DNA of 64,000 nucleotides from Panagrolaimus kolymaensis (GCA_028622995.1 JAJQJQ010000030.1:2294001-2358000); one strand, 5' to 3'; counted from the first letter of the stretch, positions 14,322-27,819 are shown. The notes: a model not told the origin generated them from the sequence alone. Program-made: numbers and translations.

Positions 14322-17300
14322 ATGGCTCCTCAACAAGATTCAACTTTTGATACTGATGGATTTGGAACCAAAGCCATCCACGTTGGTCAAGAACCAGAAA
14401 GATGGGATATGAATCAAGTGGTTCCATGCATTTCTCTTTCAACCACTTATAAACAAGAACGCCCAGGAGAGCCTAAAGGACATGATTATTCTCGAGCTGG
14501 AAATCCCACAAGAGATGTATTACAAGAAAATATTGCGGTTTTAGAAAATGGACAATTTTGTAAGTTTTAGTTTTTTAAGATAAAAATTTGACAGATTTTG
14601 ATGGAGGATTTTTAGGCCGAGTATTTTCTAGCGGTCTCGCAGCAAGTATGTCATTAGCAAATATTCTTAAAACTGGCGATCATATCGTTTGCTCGGATGA
14701 TGTTTATGGAGGTTCGCGAATCTTTAAAATTTATCAATAAAAAAACTAAAAATAGCCACAAATTACAAAATTTAAAAAAATAGACAACTTTTGGACAAAA
14801 TTTTGATAGTAACATTTTTGTATAAATTTGTTACTTACTTTCTTTGCTACTTGTTTTAGATGAGATTTTTTCCACTAAAACTTTTGCTTTTTTTATTCAC
14901 GATTGCGACCGATAGAAAAAAAATGTTCGCTCATTTTTTGTTTAGATTTTTAACTATTTTTTTTTTCATCACTATTAGGCGAAGTGATTTGATCTTTTTT
15001 TTTCTTCAAATCAACAAAAAGAAAAAAGAATCCGTTTCATCGACATTTTTACACTCTTTTTTTAGCGATTAAAAAATTTTGAAAGTGCAAAAGCGGTTGA
15101 GAAATAAAATACACATTAGTAAACTTTTTTGCTTTATTTTTTCTTACTCAAATTAAAACTCTAAAAAAAGTTTGACACATGCTTGCTTCTTAACAAATGA
15201 CTCTTTGACAAACAAACAAAAACTATAGTTTAGGTATTTGTTAAAATGATTGATTTTTTTTTCCTTCCTTTGTTTCATGCGATTAAGAAAAAAGAAGAAG
15301 CAGTAAGGTGTTAGAAGAAATAACGCCATTTGTTTGCTTGATTGCGTCATCGAATAATAGCTTTTAAATTATTTATCAGGGTTAATGGAAAAAAAAAGTT
15401 GCTGCTGAACATGTGGTTCTTAGGCGTCGTCGATGTAGGCAAAAAAAAAAGCGTGTTTCAAGCATCAAGAAAAAAAAGAAGGAGATAAGAGGAAAAGAAA
15501 AAGTTGAAAGATGATCGCATAAAAAAAATAAAAGCTTTTTATTAGTTTTTTCTTTAATGCGGGAAATCAATGAGAAATAAATGATAAGAAAAAGTTCAGC
15601 CAAAAATAAGGGATCAGGGAAATATCATTGTTTTGATGCTTTTGGTGTTAAAATAAAAACCGGAAATGCATTAAAAAATATGTATTTATTTTTCGCTTTG
15701 AGAATCCTAGTTATTATTGAAGTTCTTAATTCAAAATGAAATTTTCATGAATCTGAAAGATATTTCTTTTTTTGGATTTTATAAAACTTTTTTTGCAACT
15801 AATATTTATCTTTCTTTTTTTCCTTTTGCAAATCAAAAAAAAAATGATTGCGAATTTGATTTTTGTGCTTTTGAAATACTAATTTTTTTTTCTTCGCTGC
15901 AAACCAAAAAAAGCAAAATTTCGTTGAAACTGTTAAGAAATAAAATAAAGATGAAATATTTCTCTTTTTTAGTTTTTAATGTTTTTTTTTTCGTTTTATT
16001 CCATAAAATATCAGAGAATGAAAAAAAGAAGAAATTAATAGCAAAAAAAAAGGATCATAAAAAAGAAAGAAAGAAGGCCTGATTTCATTGATTTTTAGTC
16101 TAAAATTATTTTCTTTTCCTTCTTTCTTTTTTGAAATATTGCTTCCGTCGCCGCTATTAAACAAAGAAATAAATAATATTAAAAGCAATCAAACAAAAAA
16201 TAAAAAAATAAAAATGAAGAAAAAAAATGCGTGGTTTTTGTCATTCCACGTGGTGTTTCTCAATTAAAAAGCATACATATTTATTTTATTGACTGACGTA
16301 TTTCATTTTTCTCAAAAATTTTATAAATCAAAAAATGATTGAATTTTTCAAAAATGAAATAAAATTTTAGGGATGCAAATCAAAAAAAAAAGCAAAGCAA
16401 ATAAATCCCAAAAATTTAATTTTGATCCTAAAAACCCAAATCACAAAAAATTACAGTAAAAACTTTTTTTTAGGAACTCAAAGATATTTCCGTCGAGTTT
16501 CCGTTCCTCAACATGGACTTAAATTGGATTTCGCTGATTTAACAGATATTGAAAAGTTTAAACTCGTTCTCAAACCCGAAACCAGATTGGTTTGGATTGA
16601 AAGTCCTTCGAATCCATTATTAAAAGTTGTGGATATCACTGAAGTGGTTCAAGTTGCAAAAAGTTTTAACAAAGATATTATTATTGTTGTTGATAATACT
16701 TTTATGTCTCCATATTTTCAAGTAAGTAACTTTTGGCTTTTTTGATAGCTTTGATAAAAACAGACAAATGTGCAAAAGCAAAATCTAGCTACATTTCGAT
16801 GTCATTTTTTACTGATCTAAAAATATTTTGAGTAAAGCAACCATAATAAAATTTTTGATATTAGTATTTCAAAATTTTTAAACTTTGAAAATTCACAATT
16901 TTCTTTACCAAAAAAAAACTAAAGAAAAAATAAGTTTTCTGCGATTTTCTAAAAGCAAAACTGCAAATTATGACGGCACGAGCGAGATTCTGAAAACATT
17001 GCCAAATTTGCGACTCTTTTTAAATCTAAGAAATTAATTTCTGCTATCGTAAATTTTTATAATTTTTTTAACTTCAAAAAATCTAATAATTGGAACAAAA
17101 ATATTAAGCCAAATCAATGAAATTCATAGCTGCGAAAAAAAAATATTTATCGTCTGCTTTTAAACTTTATAAGCAAACATCCGATTTTTTTTTTGTTTAT
17201 TTTAGCTAATTTTTTCCTCTTTTTTTCAGAATCCATTAAATCTTGGCGCTGATGTTGTAGTTCATTCCATCACCAAATACATTAATGGCCATTCTGATGT

Positions 17301-18094
17301 TGTTATGGGTTGTGCAATCACTAATAATCCAGCCATTGATGAACATCTTTTCTTTATGCAACTCGCAGTTGGAGCCGTTCCTTCTCCATTTGATTGTTAT
17401 TTAGTTAATCGAGGAATTAAAACTTTACACCTTAGAATGAAATGTCACATGGAAAATGCTTTAGCTGTATCACAATGGTTGGAAAAGGATTCAAGAATTG
17501 AAAGGGTTTTATATCCCGCATTGGAATCTCATCCACAACATGAAATTCATAAAAAACAAACTTCTGGAATGTCTGGAATGCTTTCATTTTATCTTAAAGG
17601 TGGATTAAAAGAATCGAGGACATTTTTAAGCTCATTAAAGGTAGGAATTTTATTTAAATTTTTGGGGTCTTGAAAGGAAAATACAAAAAATTTCGCTGTG
17701 AGATAAAGTAATTACTTTTGTGAATTTTTTTGAGCAAAATTTTATATTTCTATGATTTTTTCGACTCTTTTAAAATGATACAATAATCTAAAGCAAATTA
17801 TATTAAGTTTTCGTGGCGGATTTCCATACACTGACAATAGCTTAAATTTTATTTCAAATACTTATATATTTTTTATCTTTTCAGGTTTTCATCCTTGCTG
17901 AATCCCTTGGAGGTTATGAATCCCTTGCAGAATTACCATCCGTGATGACCCATGCTTCCGTTTCTGAAGCCGATCGGGCTATTCTTGGAATCACTGATAA
18001 TCTTATTAGACTTTCTGTTGGATGTGAAGATAAAAAAGATTTAATTGCTGATCTTGATCAAGCTCTTGAAACTGCAACTGGATTATCCGTATAA
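14322..18094 (+). CDS. cth: cystathionine gamma-lyase, 400 aa, five exons
   Basis: PLP-dependent transsulfuration enzyme of the Cys/Met metabolism family, which cleaves cystathionine to cysteine, 2-oxobutyrate and ammonia in the cytosol. Exons are 14322-14559, 14616-14711, 16474-16721, 17230-17640 and 17885-18094, and they join in frame to 400 residues, close to the animal enzyme's usual length. Visible family motifs: [12 protein letters not shown] near 67-78, SSGLAAS near 84-90, DDVYGGTQRYF around exons 2/3, [12 protein letters not shown] at the end of exon 3, and [15 protein letters not shown], in which Lys210 should hold [14 protein letters not shown] and LSVG near the C-terminus also fit. 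The second intron is 1762 bp, long for this window, with a weak GTTCGC donor. A cystathionine beta-lyase or other family member is possible but less likely. AATAAA follows the stop. Confidence 0.95.
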
Positions 18095-21000
18095 AAAAAT
18101 AAATACATTTTAATTTTAATTATTTCCTATATTTTTATTGTTTTTTTATTTCTTTCGATTATTCATTCAAAAAAATAATGGTTTTTGGTTTTTAATTGCA
18201 TTTCCTCCTTGTTTTTCTTCTTCTGTTTTGCCTTTAAAAAAAATAAAATATATTTTTGTTTTTTGTTTTTTAATTTTTCTATTCTTTGAATGAATAAGCT
18301 TCAAAAAACACTGACGCACTTGCTTGAGTTCGACGTGTTTTTTTTGTGTTTTTTTTTCAAAAAATTTATTTTCTTCCTTCCTCGTTTCTCTCCTTTTTTT
18401 TTATTACGTATATTAAATGTGGATGAAAGCCCGTTTATTTTGTTTTTTGCATTTTACTCTTATTTTTGTTGTGTCTTTTCTTGACTCCTTCTCTTTTTTT
18501 ATAGTTGCTTTTAACTATTATTTTTTAATTATATTTTTAAGCATTTTTCTTTGATTATTATTACTTTGTGAAACGGTTTATAAAAAAATATTATTTAAAA
18601 ATATAATAAAAAAATTATTTCAATTTTTTTCTAAGCTTTTGAATTTAAAAAAAAAATACATTTTGAAATTTGCTTGCTTCTTTTTTATTTCCGCCGACTC
18701 CGTTTGAGTCAGTCAGCCAGGCATGATATTCAGGAACTTGCTTAGTAGTTAGAAAAAAAAGCTGCCGACTTTTTAATGAAAATGAGACTGGATATTTTTT
18801 TGTTAAGAATTATAAAATTTCCGTTCTATTAAATTCCTTAAAACCAACCCAAATAAAATTGACCTTTGAAGAAAGGAGTCAACGATCAAATTTTAATATT
18901 TCATGGAAACATTTAATTTTTTAATTTTTTAGTGTAATGTTTCCTTTTTCTTTCCATGACAAAAAACGATTTTCTTCGTCTCATTTTTTCACTGTTTTGC
19001 TTTAACTCTTGCCATTGTTAGACTTTTAAAAATTCTCTAAATTTTTTAAACTTTTTCCTTTAAAAAAGTCAGTTTTTAAATTTAAGTTCCGAAAAAGAAA
19101 ATTTTGGGATAAACAAAATTTACAAAGACTGTGTTCGTGTAAAAAATTTGTTTGTTATGACAAAATTTTGCTTCAAATTTTCATCATTTTTTGGTTCTAA
19201 CCTTTGATTTGCAATAAAATCAATTTTTCTTCTTAAAAATTTTTATTACTCTCTTTTTTAATATAATATGTTTATTTTTATTGAGCTGATAATAATCGGC
19301 ATTGATCAGCATATTTCCCAGACATTGCAATTTTCAAACATAAAAAAACCAAATAAAAGAAAAATATAGCGACCGCAACAACCTCGACCATAACGACCAT
19401 GAAGGAAATTTCCCGTTTTTACAAATCCCAAATAGACAACATAAAAAATTAAATCATTTTTATCACTTTTTTGGTCGTCTCAAAAAAGAGACTTTGTAAA
19501 TATTTTTTGGGCTTTGGGTTTTTTGTCTGATTAACTAGTTTATTATTACTTTTTCCTTTTTTTATAATTAATTATGACCATTTTTTTGGGAATAACTATT
19601 TAATCCAATTTTTATTTTGTCCTATTTGGAAAACGAGTTATCGCTGTTGTAAGGTTTTTGATTTTTTTTTGTGTTAAACAAGAGTTTTTTTTTAATTTTT
19701 TATCAAAGTCCAAATATTCACCCGAAAAAAAACTCACCATTCGCCATCTGACATTTGTTCAAAAATAAATTTTTTTCTAATATTTAATGAAATAAATTTT
19801 ACAACCACCCAACCACAACTATAAATCGTATGATTATTATTCCATTCTTTTATTGTCGTCAGAAGTCAGTCAGTCAGTTATTTACCTTTCATCATCTTTT
19901 GTCATTTGCTTCTTCGCACTTCGCACTTTTTTGGTTTTAGGCTTTCTTCGGAGTTTTTTTTGTCTTGGTTAAATCCCATGATTAACTTTTTATGTTTTTT
20001 TATTTATTGTTTTTAAAGCTGTTTAAAATATTTTATGCATTTGAGGTTCGTTCGCATTCGCACTTTTAGTCATCAGTCATCAATTTTTTTTCTTAGAGTT
20101 TTGGTTTGAAAAAAGAAAAAAGGGTTATAAAAAGAAACTCTTTTGGATGCTATTTTTCGAAGTAATCGTAAACACAAAAAGTATGAGCTTTGGAACTTTT
20201 TGTCCTTTATTTTTTTTGCTTTGTGTTTTTATGCAAATGTCGAAATACTTTGGGAAAAAAGAAAAAGGAAGAAAGAAAGATTGTTTATGTGTTTTCTTTG
20301 GGTTTATAGCAGCTATGTTGACCATTGCGAGTGTTGCCTGCCTGGCTTTGGAAATATAGATGTGGGAAAAGGAAACAAACAACAAAGAACATATGATGTT
20401 GTTGATGCTCTCTTTGTTTAAAGTTCTTATAAAAAGACACTTCGCTGGCAAAAAAAATATGGATGGTTATTGACTGTTTTCTTTTTGTTTGAAAAAAGGC
20501 AAAAGATTTCATTCGAATAAAATTTGAGATTTTGGTCTAATAAATATTCTAAAATAGAGAGTCTCTTAACGAAAAAAGAAAATAGAGCTTTTTGAGTGTT
20601 TTTTATTTTCCTTATTAAGAATCCGTGTAATTTATTCTTTTTTTTTCTTTCAAGAAACTCTTCTTTTTTTTAAATTTAATTCCCAAGACCAAATTGTAGC
20701 CATCGATCAGCTCAATTTTTTTCATTCTCATCACAAAATTCATTTTTTTGATGTTGCGCGAACTTTAGTCATTGACATCAGAAGAATTCAAATAACGATC
20801 TATCATTTATTTTTTTACCCATCTTTTTTTTTTATTATAAAAATTCAATCACGTCTATAAAATAAAATTCCATGTTCAAAAATGGCCCAATGTCATCACT
20901 TTCTTTCCTTCTATTTTTTTTTTCTTCTCATTTCTATAAAATGCATAGATCATTCAAAAATATAATTGCCTATTTTGCCTTTTTAATGGTTGTGTCAGTC

Positions 21001-21745
21001 AATTTTTTTTCTAATCGAATATATTTTTCCGTTAATAAAAAATAAATGAATCTTTGATTCTATTTCTTTTTTTTCACCTTATCATTTGACAATAAAAAAT
21101 AAAATAACGGCAGCAATAAAAAAAACAGAAAAAAAGAAAAAGAAAAAAATTTAATCTTTTAAATGACTTTTTTTCTTTTTTTTCTTTTTTTTCCGTTACA
21201 GAAATCAACCATTCGGGAAAGTTCCCTGTTTTCTATCTCTAAAAGGGGCTTGGACGAATTGTTTTTTTTTACTTTGTTTGATTTTGAACGGGCGTTTCCA
21301 AAAAGTCTGGTTTTCCAAAAAAATTTTACTTTATAAATAAAAATCGCCTCCAGCAGTTTTTGGAGTAGTCATTTTTTGTTTGTAAAAACACAAAAGCTTC
21401 TAAAGCCGGAATATTTAGTAAAAAAAATTCCATTTTTTAGAGTTTGCAGCTTTTTATGTAAATTTTTATCTTTCATATCTTTTTCAAAATTCATTCTCAA
21501 AATCTGATAAACAAAATAAGTATTTTTTCTTTTCTTTATGTTGCCCACTTCTTTTTTTTTTCACGTGAAATTGATCATATCTTTTCGTTTTTCTTTTTCT
21601 TTTTTTCGATTTTGCAAGATTTTAATCTTTTCATATTTATTTTCACAAAAAATGTCACTTTTTCAGTGTAGTATATTTAAAATAATTATTATACTACGAG
21701 TTTTTAAAAAAAAATTCTAAAAAAATTTCATCCTCAATAAAAATA
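18095..21745. other. AT-rich intergenic stretch with no gene seen
   Basis: About 3.6 kb of A/T-tract-rich sequence between the cth and pmt-1 genes. Open frames such as 20125-20451 and 20143-20421 overlap on opposite strands and lack convincing splice or protein patterns. Slightly less AT-biased islands (near 18690-18730 and 19860-19930, with CAGTCAGT repeats) gave nothing recognisable. Upstream control sequences of pmt-1 presumably lie at its right end. Confidence 0.55.
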
Positions 21746-23624
21746 ATGGCTGCCGCTAAAACTGCTCAACGAAATACTTACAAAGTTTTCTGGGATCGTT
21801 ATTCGGATAAACCCAGCAATGAAGCAATGTTATTAAATAAAAATGCTGATGATCTTGAAGAATATGATCGAGCTGATATTCTTGGTTCATTACCCGATTT
21901 TACTGACAAGGATGTTGTTGATATTGGAGCTGGAATTGGGTAAATATTTTTTATAGTCTTACCACGAAAAATAATAACTTGAGTTCATCCCAACACGAAA
22001 AAAATGATTTTCAACACGAAAATTTTCTTTAAAGTTTAAACTAAATATTTTTTAGTCGCTTCACTACAATCTTTTCCCAAACCGCTCGACATGTAACATC
22101 CACGGATTTTATTGAATCTTTCATTCTTAAAAATAAAGAACGAAATGCAGCAGCTAAAAATATTAAATATGTTGTTTCTGATGCAGCTAATCTTCATTTA
22201 CCCGCTTCCTCCGTTGACCTCGTGTTCACTAATTGGTTGATGATGTATATGGCTGATTCGGAAGTGGTTGAATTTGTTACTGGAGCTTTGAAATGGCTTC
22301 GACCTGATGGATATTTGAAGCTTCGTGAAAGTTGCAGTGAGCCTTCCACTGGTAAGATTTTACCAAAAAAAAACAAATGATTTGGCTGAGGCCTAATTTT
22401 GCAATTTTTAGGTCGAAAAAAGGCTTCAACCCTCCATACCGCTGATTCCAATCCTACCCATTATCGGTACAGCTCACTTTACATTCAACTTCTTAGAAAT
22501 GTTCAAATTCAAGATGCTGAAGGGAAATGGTGGAAATTCGACCTCAAATGGTCTGCTTCCGTTCCAACTTACATTAAAGTAAATTTATTTTAAACTTATT
22601 CTTTTGTCTTTTTTCCCCAAAAATAATCACATGTTTATTTTTATAGCGCTTATCAAATTGGCGTCAAGTTCATTGGTTAGCTAAAAAAATTCCAGCTGAT
22701 TCAAATGAAAATCATATGACTTTTGATGAGCTTGTTCATGCATTTTCCATTGAATGGTTAAATGAACAAAAATCCATTGATTTCATCCTTGATGGCGAAA
22801 GTGAAACATGGAGTAATAGCGTAAGCTTTTAGTTATAAAATAATTTCTCTTCGGCGTTTTTTTTCAATCTATATAGTTACTTAGATAATGGGCAACCGGG
22901 TAAAACACCCTGAAGATGCTACTATACTTGCATATAATCCAAGAAAATTGGATCCTTTTGTTCATGTTGATTCATTTGCTATTGCTAAGGTAAGTATAGA
23001 CAGTAAAATTTCGTTTTCGAGAGGCATTTTTCAAAGAATTCTGAAATAAAAATGAAAGTCGTTTCAAGACAAGAGATTTTTGTTATAAAAAACAAAGTTT
23101 ACAAAAAAATTTGAGACTTCATAAAATTATGAATTTAAAGAATTTTTTATTATCTTTAGACTTATGAAGCAAAATTATGGACAATTGAAACCAATCCTTA
23201 TTATTATCGAACTTCCTTAACCAAAGCCACCGAAACTAAAGATCATCGAGTTCGATTTGGATGGAATAACGATCTTCCCGAAGCTTTTGATTATCTCTTA
23301 AACAATAAAGCCGAATTCACTTCATTCGTTGCAACAGAATTTATGTCAACCGCAACTGAAATGGATTTAAAATCCCTTAAAGATATCCTCATTTCTGGAG
23401 CATCCATTTCACTTTTAGAACCAATCAAAAATATTCCAGCCACTCAAAATCTTTTAAAACGATTAGAAAATGTTGGATATCAAATTGAAGAAGTTTCAAA
23501 TGTCACTAAAGAAGTTATTGAAGCCATTAATAAATATGCTGAAGAAAGAAAAATTGATAAATCCCTTATTGAAAAAAGTTTGGAACATGAATGGGTTTTT
23601 ATTTCGGTTATTAATGCCGCCTAA
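21746..23624 (+). CDS. pmt-1: phosphoethanolamine N-methyltransferase PMT-1, 466 aa
   Basis: SAM-dependent enzyme of the nematode/plant route from phosphoethanolamine to phosphocholine. The PMT-1 type has its catalytic domain at the N-terminus and does the first methylation; PMT-2 does the later ones. Exons are 21746-21939, 22056-22351, 22412-22578, 22647-22820, 22885-22989 and 23160-23624, in frame throughout. The N-terminus has [19 protein letters not shown], then the SAM motif [10 protein letters not shown] at residues 57-65, an acidic TDF at 81-83 and [42 protein letters not shown] and [12 protein letters not shown] follow, all familiar from PMT-1 proteins of other nematodes. The C-terminal domain contains YYRTSLTK and RVRFGWN. 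Length is close to known PMT-1 proteins (about 460). Confidence 0.95.
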
Positions 23625-24105
23625 AAATTTTTTTTAATTTGAAATAATCTTTTTTCTAAGCAATGTTATGTTTAAAATTTTGTACCTATACAAATTTCAT
23701 ATCCATTTTATCCAATTTTATCACTACTACTACTAATTGTTATCGTTAAAAGGAATCATTAATAAAGGGTATTAACTTACAATTAAAAAATTAAACAAAC
23801 TTTTAAATTTTGATTGTTTTTATAAAGTTATAAAAGCAAAGAAAGATTTAGTGTTGTCGCAAGAATTTATGCAAATAAAAAAAATAATATAAAGATAAAT
23901 GATAAAAGTTTTAAAATAGAAAGCAAAAAACATGCAAATCATTATTTTAATAAATATTTTCTTAGGCTTCACAAGATTTTGCTCTTATAGCGAAAAGGTT
24001 TGTTGTAAAGCAAGTTCGTGTTTTTGCATATTTTTCATTTTCAACTTTGCAACAAACATTTGAAAGTGTACGTTTTTAGTGATTTTTTCTTGATTTCTCA
24101 AAACA
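23625..24105. promoter_or_regulatory. upstream region of paralogue 1
   Basis: Contains the pmt-1 3' end (AATAAA-like signals near 23760) and the 5' region of the first ten-Cys paralogue. A block starting near 23985 (GCGAAAAGGTTTG, then GTGTTTTTGCATATTTTTC) recurs upstream of the other copies. A TTTTTAG acceptor followed by TGATTTTTTCTTG lies about 27 bases before the ATG and is likely a trans-splice site. Confidence 0.45.
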
Positions 24106-24854
24106 ATGATTGGTCGAAATTTGTCGTTTGCTGTGTTTCTCTTGGTTTTTCTTCCGTCAATCGTTCAAGCTTCGAAATGTTCTTATGGTGGTGCTTGTCA
24201 ACTTGTGAATAATAAACTTTTTTTTGATCGTAAGTTATGTTTATGTTAAAATTTGTTGTTTTAAATTAGACAATTTATAGACTACTTTGCTTATATTAAT
24301 AATAAAAATGTCTTTTTGATTTTTTTTAACTTATACGTACATTTTTCAGCTCCAAAATTAAATGCTTATAAAACTTGTAATGAATCTTGTGTGTTTTTTT
24401 ATTGTTTCTACATCTATGGTAAATTTGTTAAACAAGGTTATGGATGTCCAGAAGATTTTGAAAGATTGTGTCCTCATGCTTCTTCAATCAAAGAATATAA
24501 CATGAACAATTATACCGATGGCAAAGATTTTCTTATCTTTTCTTGCAATGATTCCAATTACTGTCCCAATATAAATTCAATAAATTTTATAAAGAATGTA
24601 ACATTAAGCAATACAACATTAGATCTTTATGCTGATGAAAAATGTGTTTATGTAAGTTGTTTTACATACACTTTTTGAAACCATGACTAATATGATAATA
24701 AAATTTTTAGGATGAAGATGAAGAAAGTTTATTTGCTTCTGGAGACGTTTTCTTTGAAGAATCTTATTACAAAACATATATAGAATTTTTTGTTTGTTTT
24801 ATTGTTATTTTATTTGGTCCATATGTTTATTATGAAATGACTTTAGTCTATTAA
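24106..24854 (+). CDS. ten-Cys secreted/type I membrane protein, copy 1, 189 aa
   Basis: First of six intact tandem paralogues; the function is not recognised. Exons are 24106-24229, 24350-24651 and 24711-24854. Layout: an N-terminal signal peptide (hydrophobic FAVFLLVFLPSIVQA), an ectodomain with CSYGGAC, a C..SC...C cluster, GYGC, RLCPH, SCNDSNYC and a last Cys, then an acidic DEDEE segment, and a C-terminal membrane segment (FFVCFIVILFGPYVYY) with almost no cytoplasmic tail. One Asn-linked glycosylation motif cluster (NVTLSNTT) lies in the ectodomain. Cysteine number and spacing could fit a Ly6/ET-type disulfide fold, but this is only a suggestion. The Gly-Pro membrane segment is shared by the other copies. 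Confidence 0.82.
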
Positions 24855-25122
24855 AAACTTTTAAGATAGTTCTCTTTCTTGGTTGTTTTTATTTTTAATT
24901 TATGTTTGTTTGACTCAATAAATGCTTATAAGCCTTATTTCTTACTGTTTTCTTGCTTTTTATTATCTTTTCTCTAGGGACATTTTCTTATAACGAAAAA
25001 ATTTCGATGCAAAGCCATTTCGTGTGTTTGCATATTTTTCATTTTCATCTTTTTGCACAAACATTTGAAGAAAAAAGCTTTTACAATATTTTTCAGTGAT
25101 TTTTTCTTGATTTCTCAAAACA

Positions 25123-25874
25123 ATGATTGGTCGAATTTCGTCGTTTGTGTTTCTCTTGGTTTTTCTTCCATCAATTGTTCACGCTTTGAAATGTTCTTAT
25201 GGTGGTACTTGTGATTCCACGAACAATTATTATTCTGATCGTAAGTTTTTTTTTATATTATTATTCGAGGTTTCTAATTTGAGAAAACTATGACTTACTT
25301 TATTTATTTAGCAAAAAATGTTCTTGTTTGCTTAATTCTTTACATTTTTTAGCTCCAAAATTGAATGCTTATAAAAATTGCAAAGAATCTTGTGTTTACT
25401 TTCAATGTTTTATCGATGGTACTGATGGTAATAAATATGTTAAGCATGGTTATGGATGCCGAGAAGATTTTGAAAGATTGTGTCCTCATGCTTCTTCAAT
25501 CAAAGAATATAACATGAATGGATTTACTCATGGAGAAAATTTTGATATATTTTCTTGCAATGATTCCAATGATTGTGCCATTAAATTCGCAAGAGAATTG
25601 CATAAGAAGGTAAAAGCATTAAACCGAACTGTCGATCCATATGCTGAAAGATGTATTTATGTAAGTTCACAAAATTTTCACTTATTGTAAACTTGGCTAA
25701 TGTAAAACATTTTTTTAGGACGAAAATGAAGAAAGTACATTAATTTCTGGAGAAATATTTTTTGAAGAAGAAGAAGAATCTTTGATTAACAAAATAAATA
25801 TAGCTTTAATTGTTTGTTTTATTGTAGTTTTCTTTTGTCCATTAGTTTATTTTGGTACGATTTTTGGCTATTAA
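25123..25874 (+). CDS. ten-Cys secreted/type I membrane protein, copy 2, 193 aa
   Basis: Exons are 25123-25240, 25353-25660 and 25719-25874, with intron positions and phases identical to copy 1. Signal peptide, CSYGGTC, CKESCVYFQC, a TDGN insertion that copy 6 shares, HGYGCREDFERLCPH, KEYNMNG, SCNDSNDC and a last Cys before the second intron. Exon 3 has a run of five Glu followed by a membrane segment ending ..VYFGTIFGY. It lies 268 bp downstream of copy 1. The upstream block with TTTTTCAG/TGATTTTTTC before the ATG and the 3' block GACTCAATAAATGCTTATAAA are shared with other copies, so whole transcription units were duplicated. Function unknown. Confidence 0.82.
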
Positions 25875-26965
25875 AACTTTTAAGATAGTTTTATTTTTTG
25901 GTTTTTTTTATTGTATTTTATGTTTGACTCAATAAATGCTTATAAACCTTTTTTTGCTTTGTCTTCTTTTCATTAATGTTTTTTACTAAAACCCCTAAAA
26001 ATGAAAACAATGCGAACTCTATTTTTTTAAGACTCGAAAAACTAAATGGTAGAATGAATAAAAGTAATCCCAAAACAGGGATCTTTTGAGGTGCAAAGGA
26101 AAACTCTTTTATTTTTCGTATGAAATGGAAGCTGGTGCCAAGTAATGACTAATGTTCATCGCTATCGTTAAAGGTTGCTTTCCCAACCTTTAAATTCTTC
26201 CGATACGTGTTGAAAAAAACGGACGACAAAAGCATTTGAGATAAAGAAATATTAAAAAGCCAAATATATTACAACAACAATAATTTGGATGCTTCATTTT
26301 TTTTTGTGATTCTTTCGCTCCAAATATATCGAAGCTTTTAACACTTTTTTTTTTGCATTTTGCAAACGTTATTTTTTTTTTTTAACGAGAAAAAGCTACC
26401 CAACGTCGTCTGAGTGAAATATCGATCGATTGCTTTGCTTGAAACAACGTTTTGAAAAAAAAAATTCAATCGATCTCTTTTTTTATTGAGTTTTTTTTGT
26501 CTTGTATTTTATTAATTTCTTCCTAGTTTAATTGTAATAATCGTGGTTGCTTGTAATGCAATCCTTTTGATTGCGCATCTGTTCTAAAAAAATTTGCTGC
26601 ATCTTTGGTTATTAGCAGCTATCTCAAATCTATTTCTCTAATCTTTTAAATGTGTTTATTCGATGGCACGCTTTTTTGTCAAGTTATTGACCTGTCTATT
26701 TAAGCCGAATCGTTTTGATAAATAGGGATCAATCTTTATTGAGTTTTGTTTAATTTGAAATAGCCTAGTTGCGAGCCTTAATGAAAAAAGAAAGATATTT
26801 ATTATTTATTAAGTTGTGATTGCTTCAATCGTGAAATTTGATAATACGGTAGTACCGGTAATACCATTTTTTGCCAATATTTAAATTAATTTTTCGGATA
26901 ATAAAATAAATTTTTAGACAAAAACAAGTACTAAATTTTTATATATTTCTTCATTTCTCAAAACA
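25875..26965. other. intergenic region between copies 2 and 3
   Basis: About 1.1 kb with no gene seen. It holds a 10-bp perfect inverted repeat with a 6-base loop at 26168-26193 (TTAAAGGTTG / CAACCTTTAA) and a near-palindrome around 26848-26867 (GGTAGTACCGGTAATACC). Unlike other copies, the conserved upstream block (AACGAAA..TTTCGTTGC) is absent before copy 3, so this region may have replaced the ancestral promoter. Confidence 0.45.
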
Positions 26966-27708
26966 ATGATTGGTCTAACTTTGTCGTTTGTGTTTCTCTT
27001 GGTTTTTCTTCCATCAATTGTTCTAACTTTGAAATGTTCTTATGGTGGTACTTGTGAACCTTTGAGCAAATGGAACACTAAGCGTAAGCTATTTTATCAA
27101 TATCATTAAATTTGTAAAACAATATTTTGATTCTTTAAAAATCCTAAAAACCTTTATTGTTTTTGTCGAAAACGTTTTTCTAATTTGCTTTATTTATTTA
27201 AAATATTTTCTAGCTCCCAAATTAACTACAAATAAAAATTGTAAAGAATCATGCGTCTTTTTTTATTGTTATTTTGGCCAAAAATATGTTAAACATGGTT
27301 ATGGCTGCTTAGAAGATTTCGAAAGATTATGTCCTCATTCTCTAATTAAAGAATATAACATCAATTATTGGACTTTTCATGAAGGCATTGCAATTTTCTC
27401 TTGCAATAATTCCGATAATTGCGCTATTAAAAAATCAAAAGAATGGTCAAGTTATGTAACCCCGGCATATCCTAAGGATGATCCATATGCGGATGAAAAA
27501 TGCATTTATGTAAGAAAGATTAAATATTTTGGAAATTTGGTTAATAAAAAAAATAATGTTTTAGGATGGCGATGAAGAAAACACTTTATTAGCTTCTGAA
27601 GATATACTTTTTGAAGAAAAAGTATCGGATATAAAAATATATTTATCTTTTTTGATATCTTTTATTGTTGCTTTAATTGGTTCATTTTTTATTATGAGAT
27701 TCTTTTAG
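26966..27708 (+). CDS. ten-Cys secreted/type I membrane protein, copy 3, 184 aa
   Basis: Exons are 26966-27083, 27214-27509 and 27565-27708. The most divergent intact copy: after CSYGGTC the linker reads LSKWNTK, resembling copy 6, and the membrane segment (KIYLSFLISFIVALIGSFF) no longer resembles the FGPYVYYE version. The GYGC, DFERLCPH and SCNN..NC cysteines are kept. The acidic segment DGDEENT is shortened. The family's usual upstream block is not visible before this copy, so its expression may differ. Function unknown. Confidence 0.78.
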
Positions 27709-27819
27709 GCTTTTCATAAAAAAGTATTATTTTTGGATTGTTTTTTGTAATACCAAGTATCACACTTTTCAAATTTTTATTTTTATCAAAAAACTACATT
27801 TGCATAAAATAAATAAATA

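Noticed and set aside
24018..24212. Open frame overlapping the first exon of ten-Cys copy 1
   Set aside because: Out-of-frame shadow; the signal-peptide frame starting at 24106 is supported by all paralogues.
26168..26193. Small hairpin as a transcription terminator
   Set aside because: A 10-bp stem alone in AT-rich nematode intergenic DNA is weak evidence, and intrinsic terminators of this kind are not used by Pol II.
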